Notes: a model not told the origin generated them from the letters alone. A stretch of DNA of 24,028 bases from CAZQLE01 sp964593905 (GCA_964593905.1 CAZQLE010000035.1:1-24028), one strand, 5' to 3'. Numbered from the stretch's first letter, positions 1 to 7,850 are shown. Program-made: numbers and translations.

Positions 1-1
1 G

Positions 2-571
2 ATCTTACTTGTATCCGTTGCTGCCGGGCTGATCGCGACCCTGATCCGATCTTGGTATCTACGTCGATCTTTAACATTTCCATCTCTTCGGTATGAATGG
101 CTGGTCGTTGTTGCTGTGCTGCCGCAAATCCTGGCCTTTCAGTTTCCTGCGGTGGGCAGCCGTCTATCGAATGATCTATCATCCGATATTCTGGTGGGTT
201 CTCAGGCGGCGTTATTTGTTTTTGCCTGGGCCAACCTGGCTGCTCCGGGTTTCGTCCGCATGGGTCTGGGGTTGCTGATGAATTTTGCGGTGATTGTGCT
301 CAATGGCGGTTGGATGCCAATGAGCATCGAGACACTTCAACGGCTTCTGCCAAACCTTCCCGCCGGCGTTGTTGAACCCGGTATGCGCCTGGTCTTGACC
401 AAGGATGTTCTTCTACCTTCGGGCACGATCTGGCTTGAAGAATTATGTGACCGTTTCATCCTGCCGGGTTGGATCCCGTATCAAGTGGCTTTTAGTTTAG
501 GGGATGTTTTGATCGCTTTAGGTGCTTTTTATCTGCTCTGGTCGTTAAGCAGCTCACCACAGGAGAAATAA
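2..571 (+). CDS. DUF5317 family membrane protein, 5' end outside window
   Basis: The frame is open from base 2, so the gene starts upstream and only its last 189 codons are seen. The protein is strongly hydrophobic with several membrane-spanning stretches. It carries the block LNGGWMPMSIETL and ends with a segment GDVLIALGAFYLLW, a pattern I recall from DUF5317 proteins (small integral membrane proteins of unknown function, common in Chloroflexota and Firmicutes). An ATG at 116 would give a 151-aa protein, but the upstream codons also read as membrane protein, so I do not treat it as the start. The stop is one base before the next ATG, and AGGAG at 561-565 inside its end serves that next gene, so the two are probably co-transcribed. 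Function unknown. Confidence 0.75.
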   Translation: MLLVSVAAGLIATLIRSWYLRRSLTFPSLRYEWLVVVAVLPQILAFQFPAVGSRLSNDLSSDILVGSQAALFVFAWANLAAPGFVRMGLGLLMNFAVIVLNGGWMPMSIETLQRLLPNLPAGVVEPGMRLVLTKDVLLPSGTIWLEELCDRFILPGWIPYQVAFSLGDVLIALGAFYLLWSLSSSPQEK

Positions 572-572
572 A

Positions 573-893
573 ATGGCCTTACTATCTAGCTCTGCTTATA
601 TTTCAACTTTGCCCGTGCGCTCAATTCGCGATAACACTCCCGATACGCGCGCCGAGTGCAGTCGTCTGCTTCATGCAGCGGTGGTCAATAAGCGTTTCTG
701 CGAATCACTGCTTTCCAATCCGCTTGCTTCAATTGAAGCCGGCTATTGCGGCGAAAAATTTCATTTCACCCGCGAACAAAAAGAACGGGTGAATGAGATT
801 CGCGCTGCCTCGCTAGAAGACTTTGCAGCTCAATTGATGCAACTGGTGGAACGCCCGGTGATTTGCGAATACGCTTATCTGGCGAAACACTAG
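573..893 (+). CDS. small hypothetical protein, possibly with an Os1348/NHLP-like fold
   Basis: This is a 106-aa soluble protein with start ATG 573, served by AGGAG at 561-565. After about 25 variable residues there is a helical block: LLHAAVVNKRFCESLLSNP (32-50), an aliphatic/Gly turn, and a second helix ending SLEDFAAQL (about 80-88). The pattern 'LL.AVV...F...LL.NP..ai..Gy....' resembles the small domain seen in Os1348/Franean-type precursor-like proteins of Chloroflexota and actinobacteria. This is recall only, and no maturation enzyme is visible nearby. It lies between the DUF5317 gene and an HD-GYP gene in the same direction (38 bp to the latter), which suggests a shared transcript. Function is not established. 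Confidence 0.6.
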   Translation: MALLSSSAYISTLPVRSIRDNTPDTRAECSRLLHAAVVNKRFCESLLSNPLASIEAGYCGEKFHFTREQKERVNEIRAASLEDFAAQLMQLVERPVICEYAYLAKH

Positions 894-930
894 TTACTGG
901 CTCTTCGCTTCTCTATTTAATGGAAACATC

Positions 931-1782
931 ATGAACAAGCCAGCCTCCGTCGTTGTGCAACACGCTCCTGCGCGAGATTCGCAAAATAATCTTCTCGGGC
1001 ATTGGCAGATTATGCCCCCGGATCTCTGCTTGATTCCGATCGACAATGATAATCGGCAAAGCAGTCTTGGGATTCTGGTTGCGGATCAAGATCGAATTTG
1101 CGAGGTTCGCAGAGGTGGAATCCTGGATTTTCCCAGGAATGGCACCAATGAACTGGCGGCATTATCCATTCATAATGGACCATTTGATAAAGCTCTTGAG
1201 GATTCGTATATAACCACGTTGTTGAAACTGGCAGAAGTGATTGATCACTGCCATCCGTTTACCCGCTGTCATGCTCAGCGCACCTCCCTGTGGGCGCATC
1301 ATCTGGCTTTGAAACTTGGATTGGACCCAATTGTTATTGACCAGATTGCAATGGCGGGAAAACTGCATGATATTGGCAAGGTGGTTGTTCCACAGGAAAT
1401 TTTGCTAAAACCGGATCGATTGACGGTTGAAGATTGGGAGCAGGTTAAACGGCATCCCATCTTTGGGGCGGTATTATTGGAACCGGTCGATCAGTTTCGT
1501 GAAATCATCCCCGCGGTTCGGTACCATCATGAATGTTATGATGGCAAGGGGTACCCGGATGGCATTGGGGGTGAAGAAATACCGCTCATGGCGCGCATCA
1601 TCAGTGTGGCAGATGCCTACACAACCATGACGGATGGACGTGTGTACCGTCGGGCGTCGACTCCACAAGAAGCGGCCACCGAACTGATCCGCTGTAGTGG
1701 AACCCAGTTTGATCCGCAGATTGTCGAAGTGATGGTTGAAGCGATATGGGGGAATGACATCGTCGAGAAAACGTCGCCATAA
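931..1782 (+). CDS. HD-GYP domain protein, probable cyclic-di-GMP phosphodiesterase
   Basis: This 283-aa protein has an HD-GYP domain over residues about 95-275. Visible signatures are HDIGK at 146-150 (metal-binding H146/D147), YHH around 198-200, and the GYP block YDGKGYPDG at 203-211 followed by ARIISVADAYTTMT (221-234). Such domains hydrolyse c-di-GMP to pGpG or GMP at a di- or tri-metal centre. The first 90 residues match no receiver, GAF or PAS domain I can see, so the sensory input is unknown. There is no membrane segment, so it should be cytoplasmic. The start ATG 931 has a weak GGA six bases upstream. A strong hairpin lies 42 bp after the stop. Enzyme class is confident; substrate is inferred from the intact motif. 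Confidence 0.9.
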   Translation: MNKPASVVVQHAPARDSQNNLLGHWQIMPPDLCLIPIDNDNRQSSLGILVADQDRICEVRRGGILDFPRNGTNELAALSIHNGPFDKALEDSYITTLLKLAEVIDHCHPFTRCHAQRTSLWAHHLALKLGLDPIVIDQIAMAGKLHDIGKVVVPQEILLKPDRLTVEDWEQVKRHPIFGAVLLEPVDQFREIIPAVRYHHECYDGKGYPDGIGGEEIPLMARIISVADAYTTMTDGRVYRRASTPQEAATELIRCSGTQFDPQIVEVMVEAIWGNDIVEKTSP

Positions 1783-1823
1783 TCATCTAATATGCGGGCA
1801 AGGAGTTGCCGCTTTGGTAACTG

Positions 1824-1855
1824 GCATGGCCGGGACGGGGAGGTCTCGGCCGTGC
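1824..1855 (+). terminator. hairpin downstream of the HD-GYP gene
   Basis: A 13-bp stem (1824-1836 with 1843-1855, two G-U pairs) closes the six-base loop GGGGAG and is followed by TGTTT. The U tract is weak, so this is a possible rather than certain Rho-independent terminator for the transcript ending at 1782. Confidence 0.5.
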
Positions 1856-2043
1856 TGTTTAACCCCCTGTTTTGAAAAAGTCTTTTTACGCTGGCACAGT
1901 TCGTTCTGCCTGGTTTTAATGCCCAACACCATTCTGGCTTTCGTGTGCACCCACCCCCCGGCGGAACCAGACCGGGCAGGGTTGGCTCGCCGCTGCATTT
2001 GGGGCCAGGCTGCGGCGGGCCGGTAAATTTACCCCGGCAAATC
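1856..2043. other. GC-rich non-coding gap with a second stem-loop
   Basis: No convincing gene lies here. Bases 1984-1993 pair with 2012-2021 (ten base pairs, one G-U), leaving an 18-base loop, in a locally GC-rich stretch that starts with a run of C at about 1951. I do not recognise a named riboswitch or small RNA. The element sits just upstream of the promoter-like sequence of the ROK kinase gene, so a leader, sRNA or decayed gene are all possible. Confidence 0.3.
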
Positions 2044-2073
2044 TTGATCTGTAAAAAATTTTGGCGGTAAAAT
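2044..2073 (+). promoter_or_regulatory. putative sigma-70-type promoter for scrK-manA
   Basis: TTGATC at 2044-2049 and TAAAAT at 2068-2073 are separated by 18 bases. Transcription would start near 2080, giving a leader of about 65 bases before the ATG at 2146. The -35 box is a moderate match. Confidence 0.45.
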
Positions 2074-2145
2074 GGAGAAGGCATTCCGGTTTCTTTAAAA
2101 ATCAGGTCTTGCCAGGAAAATCCATGTCTGTGAGTTGGAGGGTGC

Positions 2146-3039
2146 ATGAAACGGTGGGGTGCAATTGAAGCAGGTGGGACAAAATTCGTTTGTGCAGTGG
2201 TGGGTGAAAACGGCAAAATCATTTCTGAAACACGCTTTCCAACCACGGTTCCCGAGGAGACTTTACAGCGAACGGTTGATTTTTTCCGTGAGCAAGAGCA
2301 TGAGGGTGCGCTGACTTCGATTGGAATTGGGGCATTTGGCCCGGTGGACCTGGACCCGGCATCGCCACAGTGTGGCTTTATTACCACAACCCCCAAGCCC
2401 CACTGGAGTTTTGTGGATTTGAAGGGCGCTATTGCACGCGGTTTGCAAAAACCGGTGGTAATGGATACGGATGTTAATGCGGCTGCCTACGGCGAGTATA
2501 CCCTCAGTATGCATCCCCGTCAGGATGATCCGCTGGTTTATATGACGGTGGGCACGGGCGTGGGGGTGGGGGTGATCGTCAATGGCCGGCCATTGCACGG
2601 GCTAATTCACCCTGAGGTCGGGCATACTTTAATTCCTCACAACCGGGCCGATGACCCCTTTGAAGGCGGCTGCCCGTTTCATGGTGATTGTCTGGAAGGC
2701 CTGGCGGCCGGCCCTGCCATGCGCCGGCGCTGGGGTGTTCCTGCCGAACAGCTTCCTGATGAGCACCCGGCCTGGGTGTTGGAGAGCCGCTACATTGCCC
2801 TGGCAGTCAGCAATTTGATCTGCACCCTGTCTCCGCGGCGGATTATCCTGGGCGGCGGTGTGTTGCAACGGTCGATTTTGTACCCGCTGATTCGGGCGGA
2901 GGTTGTGCGGTTGTTAAACAACTATGTGAAAACAGACCGGTTGACCAGCGGTGTGGATCAATATATCATTGCCCCAACGCTGGGAAATTATGCCGGTGTG
3001 CTGGGTGCGGTTGCCCTGGCGCGGGATTTTGGATCGTAA
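2146..3039 (+). CDS. scrK: ROK family fructokinase (ScrK/GmuE type)
   Basis: This 297-aa sugar kinase of the ROK family should phosphorylate fructose (possibly also mannose or glucose) at C6 with ATP. The ATP loop EAGGTK is at 8-13 and the catalytic-base block DTDVNAAAYGE at 107-117, with D109 as the likely base. The second phosphate-binding segment TVGTGVGVG is at 134-142. The ROK zinc site is of the His-Cys-His-Cys type (H160, C176, H179, C182), as recalled for the Bacillus YdhR/GmuE fructokinases. There is no N-terminal helix-turn-helix, so it is an enzyme and not a ROK repressor. GGAGGG at 2137-2142 precedes the ATG. The next gene is a class I phosphomannose isomerase, the same pairing as Bacillus gmuE-gmuF, which supports entry of fructose or mannose into glycolysis. 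Confidence 0.85.
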   Translation: MKRWGAIEAGGTKFVCAVVGENGKIISETRFPTTVPEETLQRTVDFFREQEHEGALTSIGIGAFGPVDLDPASPQCGFITTTPKPHWSFVDLKGAIARGLQKPVVMDTDVNAAAYGEYTLSMHPRQDDPLVYMTVGTGVGVGVIVNGRPLHGLIHPEVGHTLIPHNRADDPFEGGCPFHGDCLEGLAAGPAMRRRWGVPAEQLPDEHPAWVLESRYIALAVSNLICTLSPRRIILGGGVLQRSILYPLIRAEVVRLLNNYVKTDRLTSGVDQYIIAPTLGNYAGVLGAVALARDFGS

Positions 3040-3105
3040 CAGGCCGGGGGAAAAAGACTTTTTTCACGATGGCTGAACGGCGGGCCTACGATAAGGTTAA
3101 TTGGG

Positions 3106-4041
3106 ATGGATCAATATCTTTCTGCTCTAAAAATTACGCCGCTTTTTCGTGATTACGTCTGGGGCGGCGGCCGGCTGCGGCCGGGAGAGAGAACCGCTGA
3201 GGCGTGGGTGGTGTATGAAGGCGCGGTGATCGCAGAGGGTGCGCTGTCTGGCAAGACCCTGGGTGAGGCCGCGGCTGTTTATGGCGCCGATCTGTTGGGC
3301 AGCCGCGCGGTGGAACACACCGGGCTGCGGTTTCCTTTGTTGATCAAACTGCTCGACTGCGCCGACTGGCTGTCGCTGCAGGTGCACCCGAACGATGAGC
3401 AGGCGGTGCAGTTGGAGGGCGCAGACCATTTTGGCAAAACCGAGGCCTGGCATTTTATCGACGCAGATGCGGGTGCGCAGATTATTTGTGGCTTAAAACC
3501 CGGCATGGATCGTGACCGGGTGCGGCGCGCCATTCAAGACGGCACGATTCTGGATCATGTTCAATATTTGCCGGTCAGCGCCGGAAACAGTGTTCTGATT
3601 CAGAGCGGTACGATCCATGCGTTGGGCCCTGGAATGCTGCTTTATGAGGTGCAGCAGACTTCGGATATTACTTACCGGGTGTTCGATTGGAACCGGCCGG
3701 CTTCGGCGGGCAGAAAGCTGCATATCGAACAGTCGATGGCGGTGGTGAACCCGGCGCAGCAGGTTGAAATGGTATCTGCGCTGGCGGGTGAAGGAGACCG
3801 GGAAGTGGTGCGCAGCGGTTATTTCGCCTTGCGGGTGGGCAGCGGCTGTCTGGAATGGGATACGCAGGGAGCGTCATTCCATGTGGTCACTGCCACTGCG
3901 GGGGGGCTCAGGGTGAACGGCCGCGGCTGGGCAGCCGAACTGCCGTATTTGAGCAGCCTGGTGGTGCCGGCCTGTTGCGGCGCCTATCAGGTAGAGACTG
4001 CCCCTGGCGGCAGGGCGCTGTGTGCAGCGGTGGATGGGTGA
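3106..4041 (+). CDS. manA: class I mannose-6-phosphate isomerase
   Basis: This 311-aa protein interconverts mannose-6-phosphate and fructose-6-phosphate. Type I cupin signatures are visible: LQVHPND at 91-97 (zinc ligands Q92 and H94), GKTEAW at 110-115 (E113) and GTIHALGPG at 168-176 (H171). These are followed by YEVQQTSDITYRVFDWNR (180-197), the usual substrate-side strand. Its length fits the short bacterial type (about 310-320 aa), not the 390-aa enterobacterial type. It begins 66 bp after the fructokinase stop and is probably in the same operon; only a weak AAGG precedes the start. The 3' end is shared with a large bidirectional terminator facing rnpB. Assignment is strong. Confidence 0.93.
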   Translation: MDQYLSALKITPLFRDYVWGGGRLRPGERTAEAWVVYEGAVIAEGALSGKTLGEAAAVYGADLLGSRAVEHTGLRFPLLIKLLDCADWLSLQVHPNDEQAVQLEGADHFGKTEAWHFIDADAGAQIICGLKPGMDRDRVRRAIQDGTILDHVQYLPVSAGNSVLIQSGTIHALGPGMLLYEVQQTSDITYRVFDWNRPASAGRKLHIEQSMAVVNPAQQVEMVSALAGEGDREVVRSGYFALRVGSGCLEWDTQGASFHVVTATAGGLRVNGRGWAAELPYLSSLVVPACCGAYQVETAPGGRALCAAVDG

Positions 4042-4050
4042 AGTTTTAAA

Positions 4051-4105
4051 ACCATCAGGCGCCATACACACCCCCTGGCCGGGGTTATGTGTGGCGCCTG
4101 ATGGT
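4051..4105. terminator. bidirectional terminator between manA and rnpB
   Basis: A long stem starts ACCATCAGGCGCCA and closes with its near-perfect complement ending at 4105, with an inner CCCC/GGGG clamp and loop TGGCC. Downstream on + is TGTTTT, and on - the opposite flank reads TTTAAAAC. It therefore can stop both convergent transcripts, manA (+) and rnpB (-). Confidence 0.88.
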
Positions 4106-4118
4106 TGTTTTGAAAAGT

Positions 4119-4506
4119 AAACTCAGGCCGATCTGTAAGCCGCATTCTGTCCAGCGAAGATATCGCCTGGATGATCATCTCTCTGGGCCGGCAATTTCTT
4201 GCCAGCTCAAGCAGCCTACCCGGGACTCAACGGAAACGAGCAGTTTCCGGCTTTCCGCAGAAAGACTTATCCCTGCTTGGCCTTGCTCCAGATGGGGGTT
4301 ACCTGGCCGCCGCATCGCTGCGAACGCCGGTGGTCTCTTACACCACCTTTTCACCCTTGCCTTCTTACGAAGGCGGTTTGTTTCTGTGGCCCTTATCCGG
4401 CAGGTTGCCCCGCCCCGGACGTTATCCGGCATCTTGCTCATGGGAGTGCGGACTTTCCTCGACGCGAAACTCCGCCGCGCCGCGATCATCCGATCAGCCT
4501 GAGTTT
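4119..4506 (-). ncRNA. rnpB: RNase P RNA (bacterial class A)
   Basis: Read on the - strand, this roughly 388-nt RNA carries the universal RNase P landmarks. Near the 5' end is GAGGAAAGTCCGCACTCC (complement of about 4443-4460). In the middle is GGTGTAAGAGACCACCGG-type sequence. Near the 3' end is AGAATGCGGCTTACAGATC (complement of about 4132-4150), the conserved strand that forms P4. The two ends pair as helix P1: 4493-4506 against 4119-4132, 14 bp with one G-U pair, which sets the boundaries. It is the catalytic RNA of RNase P, which removes 5' leaders from pre-tRNA. The promoter at 4512-4540 starts transcription at the mapped 5' end, and the shared hairpin at 4051-4105 terminates it. Open frames over this interval are spurious. 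Confidence 0.96.
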
Positions 4507-4511
4507 CATTA

Positions 4512-4540
4512 ACTATACCGTGATCTACCCCTCGCGTCAA
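4512..4540 (-). promoter_or_regulatory. rnpB promoter
   Basis: On the - strand TTGACG (4535-4540) and TATAGT (4512-4517) are separated by 17 bases. The -10 box ends six bases before the 5' end of helix P1 at 4506, exactly where transcription should begin. It is the best consensus promoter in the window. Confidence 0.88.
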
Positions 4541-4615
4541 TAAAACCACTTTGCAGTTTGCAGGTTGTCTGTTTCTCTCGGGGAGATATGAAAAAGCCTC
4601 GTTTTGTGTGCCGCC

Positions 4616-4924
4616 TTACCCGGCCAGTGTGCCCGCAATTGAACCGCTGCCGCCGGCCACCGGGGGGAAGAAATCAAGCTCATCGCTTTCGGCCAGGCGG
4701 GTTTCAAAACCATCTGTCAGGGTGGGAACCTCATTGCCGTTAACAAAGACATGCACATGGGCGTGCAGTTCTCCGGCGTCATTCAGCCAGTGAGTGCGCA
4801 GCATCGGATAGCTTTTTACAATTTCTTCAATTGCCGCGCGGACTGTGACGCCAGGGGGTAGAGAAACCTCAAGGTTCTTTTGTCCGGCCAGTAGCTTAAA
4901 AGTGGCGTACAGTGTGATTTTCAT
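4616..4924 (-). CDS. MoaD/ThiS family ubiquitin-like sulfur carrier with C-terminal tail
   Basis: This 102-aa beta-grasp protein resembles MoaD: MKITLYATFKLLAG at the start, PPGVTVRAAIEEI (23-35), HVFVNGNEVP (58-67) and DELDFFPPVAGG (81-92). MoaD and ThiS proteins carry sulfur as a thiocarboxylate on a terminal Gly-Gly, for molybdopterin, thiamine or other pathways. Here ten residues (SGSIAGTLAG) follow the Gly-Gly, so either processing or a non-carrier role is implied. I start at 4924 because GGAG lies nine bases upstream; the ATG at 4939 lacks a ribosome binding site and would add five atypical residues. No other moa or thi gene is in the window, so the pathway cannot be named. The gene lies divergent from mutL. 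Confidence 0.8.
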   Translation of the reverse strand: MKITLYATFKLLAGQKNLEVSLPPGVTVRAAIEEIVKSYPMLRTHWLNDAGELHAHVHVFVNGNEVPTLTDGFETRLAESDELDFFPPVAGGSGSIAGTLAG

Positions 4925-5031
4925 GCCTTGCTGCTCCATGTGGGCATATGTCCCATATTTTGCCGGCCCGGTTTGCCGGGGTTTTTGCTTCTAAAAAACC
5001 GGGTGTTTTCAACCGCTCTAATTTTATCAAC

Positions 5032-5051
5032 AATATGCCTCAGGGCATATT
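5032..5051. promoter_or_regulatory. perfect inverted repeat in the moaD-mutL intergenic region
   Basis: AATATGCC and GGCATATT flank a four-base TCAG spacer. A related near-palindrome GGGCATATGTCCC lies at about 4945-4957 and another GCATAT at about 5070. This could be an operator of the divergent pair or a small hairpin. No protein is known to bind here. Confidence 0.35.
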
Positions 5052-5091
5052 CTGAGGGGGAAAGAATGTGCATATTGGCAATTAACCCGGC

Positions 5092-5106
5092 TGGTATAAT
5101 TTATTT
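5092..5106 (+). promoter_or_regulatory. extended -10 promoter giving a leaderless mutL mRNA
   Basis: TGGTATAAT (TGN plus TATAAT at 5095-5100) is followed by six bases and then the mutL ATG. A transcription start seven bases after the -10 box falls on the A of ATG. No ribosome binding site fits between them. A TTGGCA at 5075-5080 is too close to act as a normal -35 box. Confidence 0.7.
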
Positions 5107-6888
5107 ATGCCCATACAACTCTTGCCAGACGAGGTTGCTTCGCAAATTGCCGCCGGTGAGGTGGTGGAGCGCCCGGCCTCTGTTGTGAAAGAACTGGTAG
5201 AAAATGCGCTGGATGCCGGCGCCAGTCAAATTTCGGTGCGAATCGAGCAGGCCGGACGACGGCTGATTGAAGTGGCCGACGATGGCTGCGGCATCAGCCC
5301 CGATCAGCTTGGCCTGGCGGTGATGCGCCATGCGACCAGCAAGCTGCGCAAGGCCGAAGACCTGTTTCATATCTCCACCCTGGGTTTTCGCGGCGAAGCG
5401 CTGGCCTCAATTGGGTCGGTAGCTCGTTTGACCCTTACCTCTTGCACGCAGGACCACACAATTGGCGCGCGCTTGCTGGTGGATGGCGGCCGGGTGGAGG
5501 CCGTTGGTGAAACCGGCGCAGCGGTGGGCACGGTGGTGCGGGTTGAAGATTTGTTTTTTAATGTTCCCGCACGTCTGAAATTTATTAAAAGTGATACCAC
5601 CGAGCGCCAGCAAATTGAAGCGCTGGTCACCCGGTATGCCCTGGCGTATCCGCAGACCCGTTTTGCGTTGGATGTTGACGGCCGGACGGTTTTGCGCACC
5701 AGCGGGAACGGCAACCGGCGTGAAGTGTTGGCGAACCTGTATCAGGTTGAGATTGCGCGCCAGATGCTGGCTGTTTCTTTTGAAGAACCCGGTCTGGCAA
5801 TTGAGGGCTTTATCAGCCCGGTTGCGGTCACCCGTTCCAACCGGCGTGAGATCATTTTCTTTGTCAATGGCCGCCCGGTGCAAGATGCGGCGTTGATTTC
5901 GGCTCTGCTGAATGCGTATCGGACCCTGTTGATGGTGGGCCGTTACCCGCTGGCCGTTCTGTTTGTGACCCTGGACCCCGAAGAGGTGGATGTGAATGTT
6001 CACCCGGCCAAGGCCGAGGTCCGTTTTCGCAGCCCCGATCGGGTTTTTTCGGCGGTGCAGCGGGCGGTGCGGCGCGGGCTGCTGGCCTATTCTCCGGTTC
6101 CGGGGGTGCAGCCTGCCGGCTGGGGCGGCAGTGCCCGCCCCACAAATGAGACGCTGCCAATGCGCTGGAACACCCCGCAGACTTCTTCTGCGGGGCCGCT
6201 TTGGCCGGATGGAGGAACCCAACCCCAGGCGCCCGAACTTGAAAGCGCGTCTGGCGCACAGCCCGCCGCCGGGGCGACGGGGCCGGCTTCTGCGCCGCTG
6301 GCGCGGCTGCCGTTGATGCGCCTGATCGGCCAGGTGGGCGGCACTTACCTGGTGGCCGAGGGGCCCGATGGACTGTATCTGATTGACCAACATGCCGCCC
6401 ATGAGCGGGTTTTGTTTGAACGATATGTGCATCAGTTGGGTGGTCCGGTGCCTGCCCAGGCCCTGTTGGAACCGGTGGTGATGCAGCTTCCGGCGTATAC
6501 GGCCGGTTTGTTGGAAGAGCAGTTGCCAGGCCTGGAACGGCTGGGTTTTGAGGTGGAGTTGTTTGGCCCCGGAGCTTTTCGCATTCGCGCCATTCCGGCT
6601 TTTCTTTCAGGGGCCGACCCACAGGCGGCGGTGCGGGTGATTGTGGAAGATTTTGAAGAGGATGAAGCACCTTTGCAGGCCGAGCGTGAGGCCCGTCTGG
6701 CGGCGCGCATTTGCAAGCGCGTGGCCGTTAAAGGCGGCCAGACGCTCTCGCTTGAAGAACAGCGCAGCCTGTTGCAAGACCTTGAAAATTGCCAGTCTCC
6801 GCGCACTTGCCCGCACGGCCGGCCTACCATGATCCATCTTTCGGTAGATTTGCTGGAACGCCAGTTTGGGCGGCGAGGTGCACGTTAG
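5107..6888 (+). CDS. mutL: DNA mismatch repair protein MutL, endonuclease type
   Basis: This 593-aa protein begins exactly like other MutLs (MPIQLLPDEVASQIAAGEVV). The GHKL ATPase motifs follow: LVENALDAG (30-38, E32/N33), DDGCGI (58-63) and GFRGEAL (93-99). A Pro/Ala-rich linker spans about residues 335-400. The C-terminal dimerisation domain carries the endonuclease motif DQHAxxExxxxE at 427-438, the ICKRVAVKGG block and CPHGRP at 568-573. It is therefore the nicking MutL of bacteria lacking MutH and Dam-directed repair. It relays mismatch recognition from MutS to strand incision. No mutS lies nearby. The start is fixed by homology and predicts a leaderless transcript. Confidence 0.97.
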   Translation: MPIQLLPDEVASQIAAGEVVERPASVVKELVENALDAGASQISVRIEQAGRRLIEVADDGCGISPDQLGLAVMRHATSKLRKAEDLFHISTLGFRGEALASIGSVARLTLTSCTQDHTIGARLLVDGGRVEAVGETGAAVGTVVRVEDLFFNVPARLKFIKSDTTERQQIEALVTRYALAYPQTRFALDVDGRTVLRTSGNGNRREVLANLYQVEIARQMLAVSFEEPGLAIEGFISPVAVTRSNRREIIFFVNGRPVQDAALISALLNAYRTLLMVGRYPLAVLFVTLDPEEVDVNVHPAKAEVRFRSPDRVFSAVQRAVRRGLLAYSPVPGVQPAGWGGSARPTNETLPMRWNTPQTSSAGPLWPDGGTQPQAPELESASGAQPAAGATGPASAPLARLPLMRLIGQVGGTYLVAEGPDGLYLIDQHAAHERVLFERYVHQLGGPVPAQALLEPVVMQLPAYTAGLLEEQLPGLERLGFEVELFGPGAFRIRAIPAFLSGADPQAAVRVIVEDFEEDEAPLQAEREARLAARICKRVAVKGGQTLSLEEQRSLLQDLENCQSPRTCPHGRPTMIHLSVDLLERQFGRRGAR

Positions 6889-6986
6889 CAGTGTGTGAGA
6901 GAGAGAATCTTCTCTTGCAGTGGGGAGTTTTGGATGTTGAATCACCCGGCCACAGGAAATGTGGTGGGCTTAAGGAGAAAAAAAAG

Positions 6987-7850
6987 ATGCAATTAGTGAC
7001 GGATCGTGGAGCGGATTTGTTGCCTGAACAGATGGAAGGTCTGGATATTCACTATACCCCGCTGCGGATTACCCTGGAGGGGAAGACGTATGTCAGCGGT
7101 GTGGATATTGAACCTGAAGCGTTCTATCGGATGTTGAGCGAAACGGAAGCGTTTCCGACCACCTCACAGCCTTCTGCGGGCGAGTTTGCAGAGTTGTATC
7201 GCAAACTGGCGGCCACCGACCCGGATATTTTGTCGCTGCATATTTCTTCGGGTTTGAGCGGTACGGTCAATGCGGCCCGCGCCGGGGCGGTGATGGTGCC
7301 CGAAGCCAATGTGACCATTTATGATTCAAAGACCCTGGGCAGCCCGTTGGGCTGGCAGGTGCAAAGCGCGGCCCGGGGGCTTAAGGCGGGCATTCCATTG
7401 GAGCGCATCCTGGCAAAATTGGATAAGATGCGCGCCGAAGTGGATGGTATGTATACTCTCAACAGTTTGAAATATCTTATCCACGGCGGCCGGATCAGCC
7501 ATCTTAAGGGCCTGATGGCGGCGCTGCTTAACATCAAACCCATTATCGGGGTGGATAAAGTGACCGGAATGTATATCCCGTATGGTCAGGAAGTGACCCT
7601 GAAACGGGCATTAAATAAAATGGTGGACCGGGCTGCCCAGCGTTATGGTGAAACCACCCCGCTGCGTGTGCAGGTTCTGCACGGCAATAACCCCGAGGCG
7701 GTGGAGTATTTGCAGGAACGCATGAAAAGCCGCCTGGACTGTGTTTTTGACGGCGTGATTCATATTGCGGTTGCGCTGGGCGCCCATACTGGCCCGTCAA
7801 TGGCGGGCATGTCGGTGGGCCCGCGCGCGTTATTTGAAGATGGAATGTAG
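6987..7850 (+). CDS. DegV family protein (fatty-acid binding, FakB-like)
   Basis: This is a 287-aa protein of the DegV/FakB fold, which binds a fatty acid and can present it to a FakA kinase for acyl-phosphate formation. The N terminus LVTDRGADLLPE, TTSQPSAGEF (58-67), HISSGLSGTVNAAR (85-98), a YDSKTLGSPLGW segment and a LNSLKYLIHGGRIS segment are typical. I choose ATG 6987 because AAGGAG lies at 6972-6977 and the protein then begins like its family; in-frame sequence further upstream belongs to mutL shadow. It follows mutL by 98 bp and could share its transcript. It is convergent with the sirtuin gene, with only 14 bp between the stops. No fakA gene is in the window. Confidence 0.9.
   Translation: MQLVTDRGADLLPEQMEGLDIHYTPLRITLEGKTYVSGVDIEPEAFYRMLSETEAFPTTSQPSAGEFAELYRKLAATDPDILSLHISSGLSGTVNAARAGAVMVPEANVTIYDSKTLGSPLGWQVQSAARGLKAGIPLERILAKLDKMRAEVDGMYTLNSLKYLIHGGRISHLKGLMAALLNIKPIIGVDKVTGMYIPYGQEVTLKRALNKMVDRAAQRYGETTPLRVQVLHGNNPEAVEYLQERMKSRLDCVFDGVIHIAVALGAHTGPSMAGMSVGPRALFEDGM

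Noticed and set aside
1617..2396. 259-codon antisense frame across the HD-GYP end and the intergenic gap
   Set aside because: No ribosome binding site, no family pattern, and it crosses two genes on the other strand.
2146..3039. ROK-family transcriptional repressor
   Set aside because: No N-terminal DNA-binding domain, and the fructokinase zinc and catalytic residues are intact.
4089..4549. Several overlapping open frames of 110-140 codons on both strands
   Set aside because: They lie on the RNase P RNA gene, whose conserved motifs and terminal P1 helix explain the sequence.
5407..6670. Long antisense open frames under mutL (341 and 268 codons)
   Set aside because: GC-rich codon bias of mutL produces open antisense frames; the products are Arg/Pro/Gln-rich with no family features.
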